Below are positions 1-6,595 of a stretch of DNA of 7,822 nucleotides, one piece after another. This DNA is from Candidatus Pacearchaeota archaeon (GTDB lineage: Archaea > Nanobdellota > Nanobdellia > Pacearchaeales > GW2011-AR1): NCBI GenBank assembly GCA_003694055.1, contig RFLC01000144.1, positions 1 to 7,822 of the forward strand, given 5' to 3'. The notes under the pieces are model-generated. The model was not told the origin of the DNA. It saw only the letters and a program-made list of their open reading frames with translations, and made no database searches. A program made the position numbers and the translations under genes. How positions within the stretch are numbered: position 1 is the stretch's first letter; each line of letters opens with the position of its first letter.

Positions 1-2409
1 AGTGCACTTCCTCAACATCCCAGACCATTGAGCAGTCGGGTCAAACACCAGCACAGCAATGCCTTTCATCAACGCCTCCTCGATAATCACCTGCGCAGAT
101 ATGCTCTTCCCCCCTCCTGTTGCTCCTGCAATAATTGCGTGGGTTGTCAAGTCATCAAGGTTAAGGTAAGCAGGAACATTTCTCTCTGCAATCTTACCAA
201 TTTTAATTGACCTCTCTCCCGGCTTTGGCAGCAAGTCAAGCTCAAGCGGAACATGATACCTTTTCTTGCGCTGTTGATAGTGCCTGTAAAGGAAAAAGTT
301 CAACGAGGCAAAACCAACAACTGCCATTCCAAGGAAGATGACCCAGAGCGGAATGCCGAAGAAAGAGTAAAGATAAAACGGCCTGCGAATCACGAACGGC
401 GCAACAGCGCTCGAGAACAAGTCCAGATAGTGCGCCTCTGCATTCACAAGGTACTCTCCTTCTTGCATCACAACCGGAAGTTCAAACTCTTTAAGCAAGG
501 TAAGCGAGTTATCAATTTCCACCTCTTCCTTGTCCTCAAGATAAACGCGCGTTCCATTCGGGCCTGTTATCACATGCTTCAAATTCACCTTGTACTTCTG
601 ATTCGTGAGCAAGTTCTTCAAAACCAACCTGTACTTCAGCGGCTCGCCGAGAGTCAGCACTGGCTTAACAAGCTCAATGCCCATCTCAAGAGTTTCAATC
701 GGCAACTTCCTCGGCACAATCTCAATCTTCACTGGAATTTCTGACTCAAGATCCCCGCTAATAATCAACTTCCCTCGATAAACCCCCACTGGTTTTGTTC
801 CGTAAATTGTGAGCTTGAGCTTATCAAACGAATTCACCGGCACGCTCATCGCGCTCTTGTCCAACTCAATAATGTCCTTCAACTCGTCAGTCAGAGAAAA
901 CTGCACCTTCAACTCCCTGCTCTTGAAGTTGTAAATCCCAATTGTCTCCTCGATAAAAGTGTTCTCCCTCACCTGCTTGTTTATCTCTGTTGCAGAAATC
1001 CAAAAGTCCTGCCCTGCCTCTTCAACTATCCGACGGATTTGTTGGATGTTCGTCTCTCCAGGTCCGCCTTGCTCAGCCTGCGTTGTGAAAGGCCCAGTCA
1101 CAAAATCGTTCAAGTTAGCAGGTTCCATCGTGATGTTGTGATTAACTTCAGTCGTGTTTGAGGTTATATTGATTAACGCGTAATAGTTGTCATAGTTTTC
1201 CTTGACTGCGATGATTGGGTTTTGCCCGACTGCCAGGTCCACAACAAAAGAGTAGTTTCCGTTCGCATCGCTTGTTGTTTGGTTGTCCCCCATGTAAATT
1301 GCCACCCCCGACAGCGCGCTCCCGCCAGTGTCAGTCACCTTTCCATACACCTGCACAGAAACAAGTTGCCCGCCAACCGACGGAGTCTCAGCAACTAGAG
1401 TGGCATTTTTCTCAATTGTGTAGTTCGAGCTTGTTATTGTTACATTGCTCAAGTAAGGGTCATACCCATCCTTTCTAACAAGAAAGTTGTAAGTTCCTTC
1501 CAAAAGCTCAACAGAGAGATTGTAAAAACCGCTTGCGTCGGTGTAGGTCGTGTTTCCAGCCACAGTCACGCTTGCATTCTCCACCGCGCTCCCGGCTGAG
1601 TCTTTCACATACCCGTAAATGTTTGCGATTATTGAGTTTCCAATGCCTCCTGCCGGGCACTCGTCGTTCGGATCAACGTAAAAGTAATACGTTTGGGTTG
1701 TGTTCGCAGGAGTTGGGAGCAGCATTTGATAGTTCACAAGTGCGTTTGGGTTGAAGCCCTTTTGAATTGACTCATTCACATGTGCCACAAAAACCAAAGA
1801 GCCAGAGACATTAAGCACGCCAACATCAAAAATTTCATTCTCGCCGTTGTATTTGTATGTGTAGGTTGAGGGTATGTTTTCTATTTTTGTGTCGCCGAAA
1901 TAAATTGTCATGTTGCGAGTGAATGTGTTGTTTGCGCAGTACGGCCTGCCTGTGCAATTAATCCATGCGTCAATCGTCGCGGGATCACCCGGTTGAATTG
2001 TCGCGCTTGCCAAGCTCAAGTTCGGGTTTGTTGAAGCATAAAACTCCGGCCCGCCCGGAGCGTCAAGCTGAATGCAATCAAAAAACACATCTGAGCGCTG
2101 CACATTTCCGCTCTCCAAATCCTCTGAAAGTTGCTGCGTAAAACCCGGCACGCGCAAGACAAGCCCGTAAATTCCTCCCCAAATCTCAGTTGGAAACTTT
2201 TGGGTTAGCTCAAGCTCAGTCACATAACCTGCCTGCTGCTGCACATAACTCACGAGACCTGTCCATTGCGCGAGATGCAAGCTAGCGAAAAAAACGAAAA
2301 GCAAAAAGCTCGCAAGCGTGAAAATCCCAAGAAAGTTGAGCCAAGCTTTCTCAAACCATTCCAACTTCAGCTCCCTTTCAGCAAGCTCGCGCACACCCTC
2401 TTGCCCCAT
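1..2409 (-). CDS. Membrane-anchored HerA/DUF87-type ATPase with large external domain (C-terminus cut by window edge)
   Basis: An uninterrupted minus-strand frame of 803 codons runs from ATG at 2409 off the left edge. Residues about 22-44 form a membrane helix. A long external region follows, containing an Ig-like part (about 45-258) and two carboxypeptidase-regulatory-like beta domains (about 259-342 and 349-430, each with the G-x-V-x-D start and D-A-x-G-x-Y/F centre). Further beta-rich sequence leads to a second helix (about 684-706) followed by a basic stop-transfer stretch (YRHYQQRKKR). The cytoplasmic part begins the ATPase: Walker A GATGGGKS at residues 762-769, then VLVFDPTAQW, typical of HerA/DUF87 pumps (FtsK/HerA superfamily). 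Walker B and later motifs lie outside the window. HerA relatives move DNA; the substrate here is unknown, and adhesion or secretion are alternatives. Start choice: an in-frame stop lies just upstream at 2431-2433, and a TATA box lies 25-26 bases upstream of the ATG. Fold class is confident, role is not. Confidence 0.88.
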   Translation of the reverse strand, partial: MGQEGVRELAERELKLEWFEKAWLNFLGIFTLASFLLFVFFASLHLAQWTGLVSYVQQQAGYVTELELTQKFPTEIWGGIYGLVLRVPGFTQQLSEDLESGNVQRSDVFFDCIQLDAPGGPEFYASTNPNLSLASATIQPGDPATIDAWINCTGRPYCANNTFTRNMTIYFGDTKIENIPSTYTYKYNGENEIFDVGVLNVSGSLVFVAHVNESIQKGFNPNALVNYQMLLPTPANTTQTYYFYVDPNDECPAGGIGNSIIANIYGYVKDSAGSAVENASVTVAGNTTYTDASGFYNLSVELLEGTYNFLVRKDGYDPYLSNVTITSSNYTIEKNATLVAETPSVGGQLVSVQVYGKVTDTGGSALSGVAIYMGDNQTTSDANGNYSFVVDLAVGQNPIIAVKENYDNYYALINITSNTTEVNHNITMEPANLNDFVTGPFTTQAEQGGPGETNIQQIRRIVEEAGQDFWISATEINKQVRENTFIEETIGIYNFKSRELKVQFSLTDELKDIIELDKSAMSVPVNSFDKLKLTIYGTKPVGVYRGKLIISGDLESEIPVKIEIVPRKLPIETLEMGIELVKPVLTLGEPLKYRLVLKNLLTNQKYKVNLKHVITGPNGTRVYLEDKEEVEIDNSLTLLKEFELPVVMQEGEYLVNAEAHYLDLFSSAVAPFVIRRPFYLYSFFGIPLWVIFLGMAVVGFASLNFFLYRHYQQRKKRYHVPLELDLLPKPGERSIKIGKIAERNVPAYLNLDDLTTHAIIAGATGGGKSISAQVIIEEALMKGIAVLVFDPTAQWSGMLRKCT

Positions 2410-2579
2410 TTGACTACTTTTCCGACAAACTTAATAAACTTACCTAAACTCGAGAAACAAATATTGAAACTGCATTTTCCCTTTGCAACTCCTCCTGCGA
2501 TTGCAAGCAGGCGCGCATCTCAACTTTTCCGCGCGCCGCTTCCCTAACGAACGAAATAAAAAAGCTCGCGATAGTTAGC
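2410..2579. other. Gene-free stretch upstream of the HerA-like gene
   Basis: No credible gene on either strand. It holds the HerA-gene promoter near 2431-2438, a small inverted repeat (CCTGC 2494-2498 / GCAGG 2507-2511), and a TTTTCCGCGCG word at 2525-2535 that resembles the left end of the large repeat beginning at 2580. Nothing else is recognised. Confidence 0.5.
2431..2438 (-). promoter_or_regulatory. TATA box of the HerA-like gene
   Basis: On the minus strand the site reads TTTATTAA. Its centre lies 25.5 bases upstream of the A of the ATG at 2409. This is the usual archaeal distance from TATA centre to transcription start, so the mRNA probably starts at the start codon (leaderless). Confidence 0.55.
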
Positions 2580-2690
2580 TTCCGCGCGGCGCTTCTCCAA
2601 CCAGCGCAACGGAAAAACGCGCGCAAGCCAACTCATGCGCAAGGCGGCACGCTCAAATTAAAAACAAAGCAAAAATTTCTCAATTAAGAT

Positions 2691-2710
2691 GTATATACAA
2701 ACGTATATAC
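2691..2710. promoter_or_regulatory. Paired GTATATAC palindromes in repeat copy A
   Basis: Two copies of the self-complementary octamer GTATATAC are separated by AAAC. The pair is at once a direct repeat and an 8-bp-stem inverted repeat. It is perfectly conserved in copy B (7698-7717). It could serve as an operator for a dimeric regulator or as a symmetric TATA element for transcription in either direction; the sequence does not decide between these. Confidence 0.4.
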
Positions 2711-2793
2711 GCAAACCCGCGCGGTTCAGAAGCGGTTCAGAAGCATTTCAGAAAAACGCGCGTCCGACACTCGCGCCGCGCGAGCGCGCAACC

Positions 2794-2799
2794 AAAAAA
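2794..2799 (-). terminator. Possible oligo-U terminator of gyrA
   Basis: On the minus strand this is a T6 run, about 50 bases past the gyrA stop codon. A second T-rich segment follows within the repeat (about 2656-2679, minus strand). Archaeal RNA polymerase can terminate at U-rich tracts without a hairpin, so these are plausible gyrA ends. The tracts belong to the repeat, so the assignment is tentative. Confidence 0.35.
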
Positions 2800-2848
2800 T
2801 CCTAGCGTTCGCCCAATCAATGCAAACCTCTAACCGCAAAACCCTTGC

Positions 2849-5320
2849 CTAAGAAAGAGTCTCCCTGCCCTTTCCGTCATCTTTCGGGATTTTAACAACA
2901 TCTGCCACCTTGTCTTCTTGTTTCAAACGCATAAGCCTCACGCCCTGAGTTGCCCTGCCCATAACCCTCAACTCTTTTATCGGAATCCTGATTGCAGTTC
3001 CCTTCAAAGTCACCAGCATCACAGAATCGTCGCTGTCAACTGCCAACGCCTTGACAACCTTCCCTGTGCGCTCGCTCACCTTCAAGTTTATAACCCCCTT
3101 GCTGCCCCGGCTTGTCTTGCGGTAGCTCTCCAACTCTGAACGCTTTCCAAAACCCTTTTCAGTAACGCTCAAAATTGTTGTTTGCGTTTTGTCAATGCTC
3201 ACGAGCGAGACAACCCTATCAGTTTTGTCAAGCTCTGCTCCCTTGACGCCGTAGCTTGCCCTGCCCATGCCTCTCACTTCTGAAGCAGAAAACCTCACTG
3301 CTTTGCCATTGCGGGTGACTAGCATTACCTCGCTCTTCTCACTCACGCACTGCACATCCACAATTGAATCTGAACCATCTGCAGGAAGGTTCATCACCCT
3401 CACGCCCGTGCTTCGCGGTTTTGAGACAAGCTTCAACGACATCTTCTTCACAATTCCTCGCGCTGTAGCAAACATCAAAAAGTTGTCCTCTGAAAACTCC
3501 TTGATGTTCTTAACGCTAACAATTTTCTCCTCGCGTAAATTGAAAAGGTTTGCAAGCGACCTTCCGCGGCTTGCCCGCGTGCCTTCTGGCACTAGGTGCG
3601 CTTTCAACCAAAACGCCCTGCCGCGCGAAGTGAAAAAGAGCAGAGTGTCGTGCGTTGAGCATGCAATAAACTGCTTAACAAAATCATTGTCTTTCAGTTC
3701 TGCGCTCATAACGCCCATGCCGCCGCGCGCCTGCTCCCGATATGCCTGCAAGTCCACGCGCTTAATGTAGCCCTCATTGGTCACCATCACAACCACACTC
3801 TTCTCCTTGACCAAATCCTTCTCTGAGATTTCCTCAAACTTTCCAACAATTTTCGTGCGCCTCTCATCCCCGTACTTCTCTTTTATCTCCAACACTTCTT
3901 TCCTGATAACCTTCAAAACCTCACGCTCGCTTGAAAGAATCTTCTTAAGTTCAGCTATCAGTTTGTCAAGCTTCTTGCGCTCATCCTCAAGCTTCTTTCC
4001 TTCCAAACTGGTAAGTTGTTGCAGCCGCATCTCAAGAATCGCTTTAGTTTGTCTCTCGCTCAATCCGTACTTCTTCCTCAACGCAGCGTGCGCATCTGCT
4101 GTTGTCTTACTCTTCTTAATCAGCGCAATCACATTGTTAATGTCCTTCAAAGCAAGGAGCAAGCCATTCACAATCTCAAGCCTTTCCTCAGCCTTGCGCA
4201 ATTCAAACTTTGTCCGGTTCACAACCACCTGCTTCCTATGTCGTAAGTATATCTCTATCAGTTCCTTCAATCCAAGCAAGCGCGGTCGTTTTCCGTCGAG
4301 AGCAATGATGTTAGCATCAAAATTGCTCTGCATTCTCGTCGCGCGATAAAGCTTGTTGATTGTGTACTTCGGCTCAGCCCCCTTCTTCAACTCAATCACC
4401 ACTCTAATCTCTCCCTTTGCGCTCTCGTCCCTCAAATCAGAAACATCCGGCAGTTTTCTCTCAACAACCAGCTTAGCAATCTCTTTAACAAGCTCTGCTT
4501 TGTTTACCATGTAAGGTATCTCTGTCACAACAATATACTTCCTGCCTTTATGCTCTTCAATCTTGTGGCGAGCTCTGATTGTGATGCGGCCCTTGCCCTT
4601 GCCATAAAGCTCTTTGAAGTTGCCTGTTGCAATGCAACCCGTCGGAAAATCCGGACCTCGCACAATTTTCAACAACTCTCCCAAACTAATTTGCGGGTTG
4701 TCAATCTGCGCAGCAATAGCATCGCAAACCTCTCGCAAGTTGTGTGGCGGGATGTTGGTTGCCATTCCAACTGCAATCCCTGTCGAGCCGTTAACAAGCA
4801 GGTTCGGGAATTTTCCCGGCAAAACCTCCGGCTCTTTCAAACTGCCGTCGAAGTTAGCAACCATGTTCACTGTTTCTTTCTCAATGTCTGCAAGCAACTC
4901 CTCGGCAATCTTTGTCAGCCTTGCCTCTGTGTAACGCATCGCAGCAGGCGGATCTCCGTCGAGAGAGCCAAAGTTTCCTTGCCCCTGCACGAGCGGATAG
5001 CGCATCGAGAACTCTTGCGCAAGCCTTACCAACGCGTCATACACTGCAGCGTCGCCGTGCGGGTGAAACTTACCAATCACTTCCCCAACAACCGTCGCTG
5101 ATTTTCGCGTAGGCTTGTTGTGAGCCAATCCAAGCATGTGCATTGCGTAAAGTATTCTTCTGTGCACCGGCTTCAATCCGTCCTCAGCACTAGGAAGCGC
5201 GCGCTGAACAATCACAGACATAGCGTAATCAATGTACGCCTTCTCCATTAGTTCCACAATCTCGGTTTGCTCAATCTCAGAAGGATCGATGTTGAAATCA
5301 TTAATTTTCTTTTGAGGCAT
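2849..5320 (-). CDS. gyrA: DNA gyrase subunit A
   Basis: Breaks and rejoins DNA as the A subunit of the ATP-driven type IIA topoisomerase that introduces negative supercoils; its GyrB partner is not in the window. The 823-residue protein is complete. The N-terminal breakage-reunion domain has [10 protein letters not shown] (86-95), QGQGNFGS (112-119) and AAMRYTEAR with catalytic Tyr130 preceded by Arg129. A coiled-coil tower segment spans about 365-480. The C-terminal domain (about 505-810) has repeated beta-pinwheel blades and a GyrA-box, QARGGMG at 530-536, close to the classical QRRGGKG and supporting gyrase over topoisomerase IV. The residue matching E. coli Ser83 is Ala91; the Asp87 equivalent (Asp95) is kept. 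The frame extends 32 codons further upstream, but the ATG at 5320 is chosen because the family N-terminus begins there and a TATA box lies 25-26 bases upstream. Archaeal gyrase is generally held to be of bacterial origin. Stop is TAG. Confidence 0.97.
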   Translation of the reverse strand: MPQKKINDFNIDPSEIEQTEIVELMEKAYIDYAMSVIVQRALPSAEDGLKPVHRRILYAMHMLGLAHNKPTRKSATVVGEVIGKFHPHGDAAVYDALVRLAQEFSMRYPLVQGQGNFGSLDGDPPAAMRYTEARLTKIAEELLADIEKETVNMVANFDGSLKEPEVLPGKFPNLLVNGSTGIAVGMATNIPPHNLREVCDAIAAQIDNPQISLGELLKIVRGPDFPTGCIATGNFKELYGKGKGRITIRARHKIEEHKGRKYIVVTEIPYMVNKAELVKEIAKLVVERKLPDVSDLRDESAKGEIRVVIELKKGAEPKYTINKLYRATRMQSNFDANIIALDGKRPRLLGLKELIEIYLRHRKQVVVNRTKFELRKAEERLEIVNGLLLALKDINNVIALIKKSKTTADAHAALRKKYGLSERQTKAILEMRLQQLTSLEGKKLEDERKKLDKLIAELKKILSSEREVLKVIRKEVLEIKEKYGDERRTKIVGKFEEISEKDLVKEKSVVVMVTNEGYIKRVDLQAYREQARGGMGVMSAELKDNDFVKQFIACSTHDTLLFFTSRGRAFWLKAHLVPEGTRASRGRSLANLFNLREEKIVSVKNIKEFSEDNFLMFATARGIVKKMSLKLVSKPRSTGVRVMNLPADGSDSIVDVQCVSEKSEVMLVTRNGKAVRFSASEVRGMGRASYGVKGAELDKTDRVVSLVSIDKTQTTILSVTEKGFGKRSELESYRKTSRGSKGVINLKVSERTGKVVKALAVDSDDSVMLVTLKGTAIRIPIKELRVMGRATQGVRLMRLKQEDKVADVVKIPKDDGKGRETLS

Positions 5321-5341
5321 ACCTCCAAAAGCGCAAGTTGC

Positions 5342-5349
5342 TTTATAAA
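5342..5349 (-). promoter_or_regulatory. TATA box of gyrA
   Basis: TTTATAAA, identical on both strands, is centred 25.5 bases upstream of the gyrA ATG at 5320 (minus-strand direction). This places transcription start at or beside the start codon. A GGAGGT (5321-5326, minus strand) abuts the ATG with no spacer, so it is badly placed for ribosome binding and would mostly lie outside a leaderless transcript. Confidence 0.65.
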
Positions 5350-5456
5350 ACTTTCTAACAAATTTCGCGTTTGTCGACGATAATCGCGCAGAAAGCGCAA
5401 TTGCAAGGGCTAGCAAGGCGCCAGCTCAACCCAGCCAGCGCAACTCCGCATAACAA

Positions 5457-5466
5457 ATTTTTAAAA
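5457..5466 (+). promoter_or_regulatory. TATA box of the signal peptidase gene
   Basis: ATTTTTAAAA, with the TTTTTAAA core centred about 26.5 bases upstream of the ATG at 5488. It faces away from the gyrA promoter, making 5321-5487 a divergent promoter region. The spacing implies a leaderless transcript and supports the 5488 start over the in-frame ATG at 5371. Confidence 0.6.
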
Positions 5467-5487
5467 CACAGAATTCATCTCAACAAA

Positions 5488-6105
5488 ATGAGATTGATGT
5501 CAAACCTAAACCAAGCTTTAAAAAAATTCTGGCGCTTCTTGAACGAGGACAACTGGAAGTCAACCGCTGTTTTGCTCCTGCTCATCATTATTTTCATCCG
5601 CTTTATTTTCTTCCCAACGCTCTCGTTCATTACCGCAAGCCCTGTCCCAATTGTCATAGTTGAATCTTGCTCAATGTATCACGACAGAAGCTTTGACGCG
5701 TGGTGGGACTTCAACAACTTTTGGTACGTCAAACACAACATCTCAAAAAAGGATTTTGAAAAGTTCCCATTCAAAAACGGCCTGAACAAAGGCGATGTAA
5801 TTTTCGTTTGGGGGCGCTCTCCTGTCAAGCAAGGCGATGTTATAATCTTCAAACCAAACCCAAACTCTATCGCGCGCAACCCAATAATTCACCGAGTCAT
5901 CTCTCTTTCCCCGCTCGCAACAAAAGGTGACAACAACCAAATCCAACTTGTCCCTGGAAACAACATCAACTCAATCGACGAAACTCACATAAGTGAAGAG
6001 CAAGTCATGGGAAAAGCAGTCCTACGCATTCCGTACATCGGCTGGCTAAAGCTGGTTTTGTTTGAGCCGCTCAGACCGGCAAACGAGCGCGGATTTTGCA
6101 ACTAG
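5488..6105 (+). CDS. Signal peptidase I, archaeal/ER type (S26 family)
   Basis: Removes signal peptides from secreted proteins at the outer face of the cytoplasmic membrane. The protein has 205 residues. A single helix at about 26-44 is followed by VESCSM with the nucleophile Ser62. A later NPIIHRV has His135 where bacterial enzymes use lysine, and TKGDNN has Asp148. This Ser/His/Asp set marks the archaeal and eukaryotic ER class. KGDVIFVWG (101-109) and QGDVIIF (115-121) are typical core strands. Between the serine box and the core lies an aromatic-rich segment (about 68-100, rich in W, F, Y and K), and the nucleophile is followed by Met-Tyr-His rather than the common Met-x-Pro; I recall similar SMYH sequences from DPANN signal peptidases, but this is from memory. 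The frame is open back to 5371, but that stretch overlaps the divergent promoters; ATG 5488, 26-27 bases after a TATA box, is preferred, with ATG 5497 an alternative. Confidence 0.93.
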   Translation: MRLMSNLNQALKKFWRFLNEDNWKSTAVLLLLIIIFIRFIFFPTLSFITASPVPIVIVESCSMYHDRSFDAWWDFNNFWYVKHNISKKDFEKFPFKNGLNKGDVIFVWGRSPVKQGDVIIFKPNPNSIARNPIIHRVISLSPLATKGDNNQIQLVPGNNINSIDETHISEEQVMGKAVLRIPYIGWLKLVLFEPLRPANERGFCN

Positions 6106-6438
6106 CCCGAACGCAGCAAATGTGAACTACCGCCCGCTAAAGCGCGCGTTCTAGCGGATGGAAATCAAAGTTAATTGCTCATCCATCTTTCCGCGCGCAG
6201 CAATGCTTGCCTTGGTTGTGCGCCTGCAAAACGCGCTCCACTGAACAATGCTTTCACGCGTCGCCAGACAAATAGGCGCGCGCCGCCCAGCGCTCGCGCA
6301 AGCTTCCAAACGCGCTCGCTTTCCATAACTTTCCGCCGATAAGCTGGTGCGAGTATGGTGTGGTAATTGAACTCGCCGACATCAACGCAACAGCTATCGA
6401 CTTAGAATTTCATTATTCAGATTAACATTCCTGCTCAC

Positions 6439-6454
6439 TTTTTTATTATTTTTT
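6439..6454 (+). terminator. T-rich tract, candidate archaeal terminator
   Basis: Two T6 runs separated by ATTA on the plus strand. It is the strongest oligo-T signal downstream of the signal peptidase gene, though some 330 bases past its stop. It may end that transcript or that of an unrecognised RNA. Confidence 0.4.
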
Positions 6455-6565
6455 AGAAATATAATCTTACTAAAAGCTCGCGCCGAGATAGAAATTCGTC
6501 ACCAAGCTAAAGCGCGCGGCAGAGCGTGTCACACTTGGGTGAGCTTCTAAAACCTGTCTGGAAAG

Positions 6566-6574
6566 AATTTTAAA
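6566..6574 (+). promoter_or_regulatory. TATA box of the four-helix membrane protein gene
   Basis: AATTTTAAA is centred 26 bases upstream of the ATG at 6596, but only 20 bases from the in-frame GTG at 6590. The spacing used by the other genes in the window therefore favours the ATG. Confidence 0.55.
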
Positions 6575-6595
6575 CCCCGCAAGTTTCGCGTGCAA

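Larger units (their letters stand above)
2580..2826 (+). repeat. Intergenic repeat, copy A (247 bp)
   Basis: Matches 7587-7822 base for base apart from six substitutions (at 2591, 2600, 2617, 2649, 2711 and 2745) and an extra 11-bp tandem unit in this copy. Five of the six changes are transitions. Landmarks in order: a TTCCGCGCGG left end; an A-rich segment at 2657-2679; two GTATATAC palindromes at 2691-2698 and 2703-2710; the tandem GGTTCAGAAGC at 2723-2744; a CTCGCG-CCG-CGCGAG hairpin at 2770-2784; and an A6 run at 2794-2799. The 11-bp length difference is not a multiple of three and no reading frame is kept between copies, so it is non-coding. The right boundary is fixed only by where copy B leaves the window. 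It could be a miniature mobile element, a structured RNA, or a shared regulatory or termination cassette; no terminal inverted repeats or target duplication were found. Confidence 0.92.
6106..6595. other. Gene-free stretch after the signal peptidase gene
   Basis: About 490 bases without a supportable gene. The first 300 are rich in GCGC/CGCG words. Seen here: an inverted repeat CCGCTA (6134-6139) / TAGCGG (6152-6157); a TTTCCGCGCG word at 6188-6197; a CAATGCTTGC-containing motif at 6201-6218 that recurs at 7547; a T-rich tract at 6439-6454; an AATATAAT box at 6458-6465; a bulged inverted repeat at 6499-6542; and the promoter of the next gene. No RNase P, SRP or rRNA signature was recognised. 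Confidence 0.5.

Noticed and set aside
253..744. Plus-strand frame opposite the HerA-like gene
   Set aside because: Shadow of the minus-strand gene, whose membrane helix and ATPase motifs are clear.
2691..2744. CRISPR-like array suspected from short direct repeats
   Set aside because: Only two short units of each kind, with four-base or no spacers; no array structure and no cas genes.
3777..4349. Long plus-strand frames opposite gyrA (also 3267-3770 and 4550-5101)
   Set aside because: Shadow frames of gyrA, serine- and leucine-rich, with no domains; gyrA is unambiguous on the other strand.
5321..5416. 32-codon N-terminal extension of gyrA
   Set aside because: It covers the gyrA TATA box and GGAGGT, and the family N-terminus starts at the ATG at 5320.
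5371..5487. N-terminal extension of the signal peptidase frame back to ATG 5371
   Set aside because: It overlaps the gyrA promoter and the signal peptidase TATA box, has no family resemblance, and the membrane-anchor start fits ATG 5488.
6339..6425. Plus-strand open stretch that looks protein-like near its end (29 codons to a TAA at 6423)
   Set aside because: No start codon follows the upstream in-frame stop, it is too short and no family is recognised; at most it is a gene remnant.
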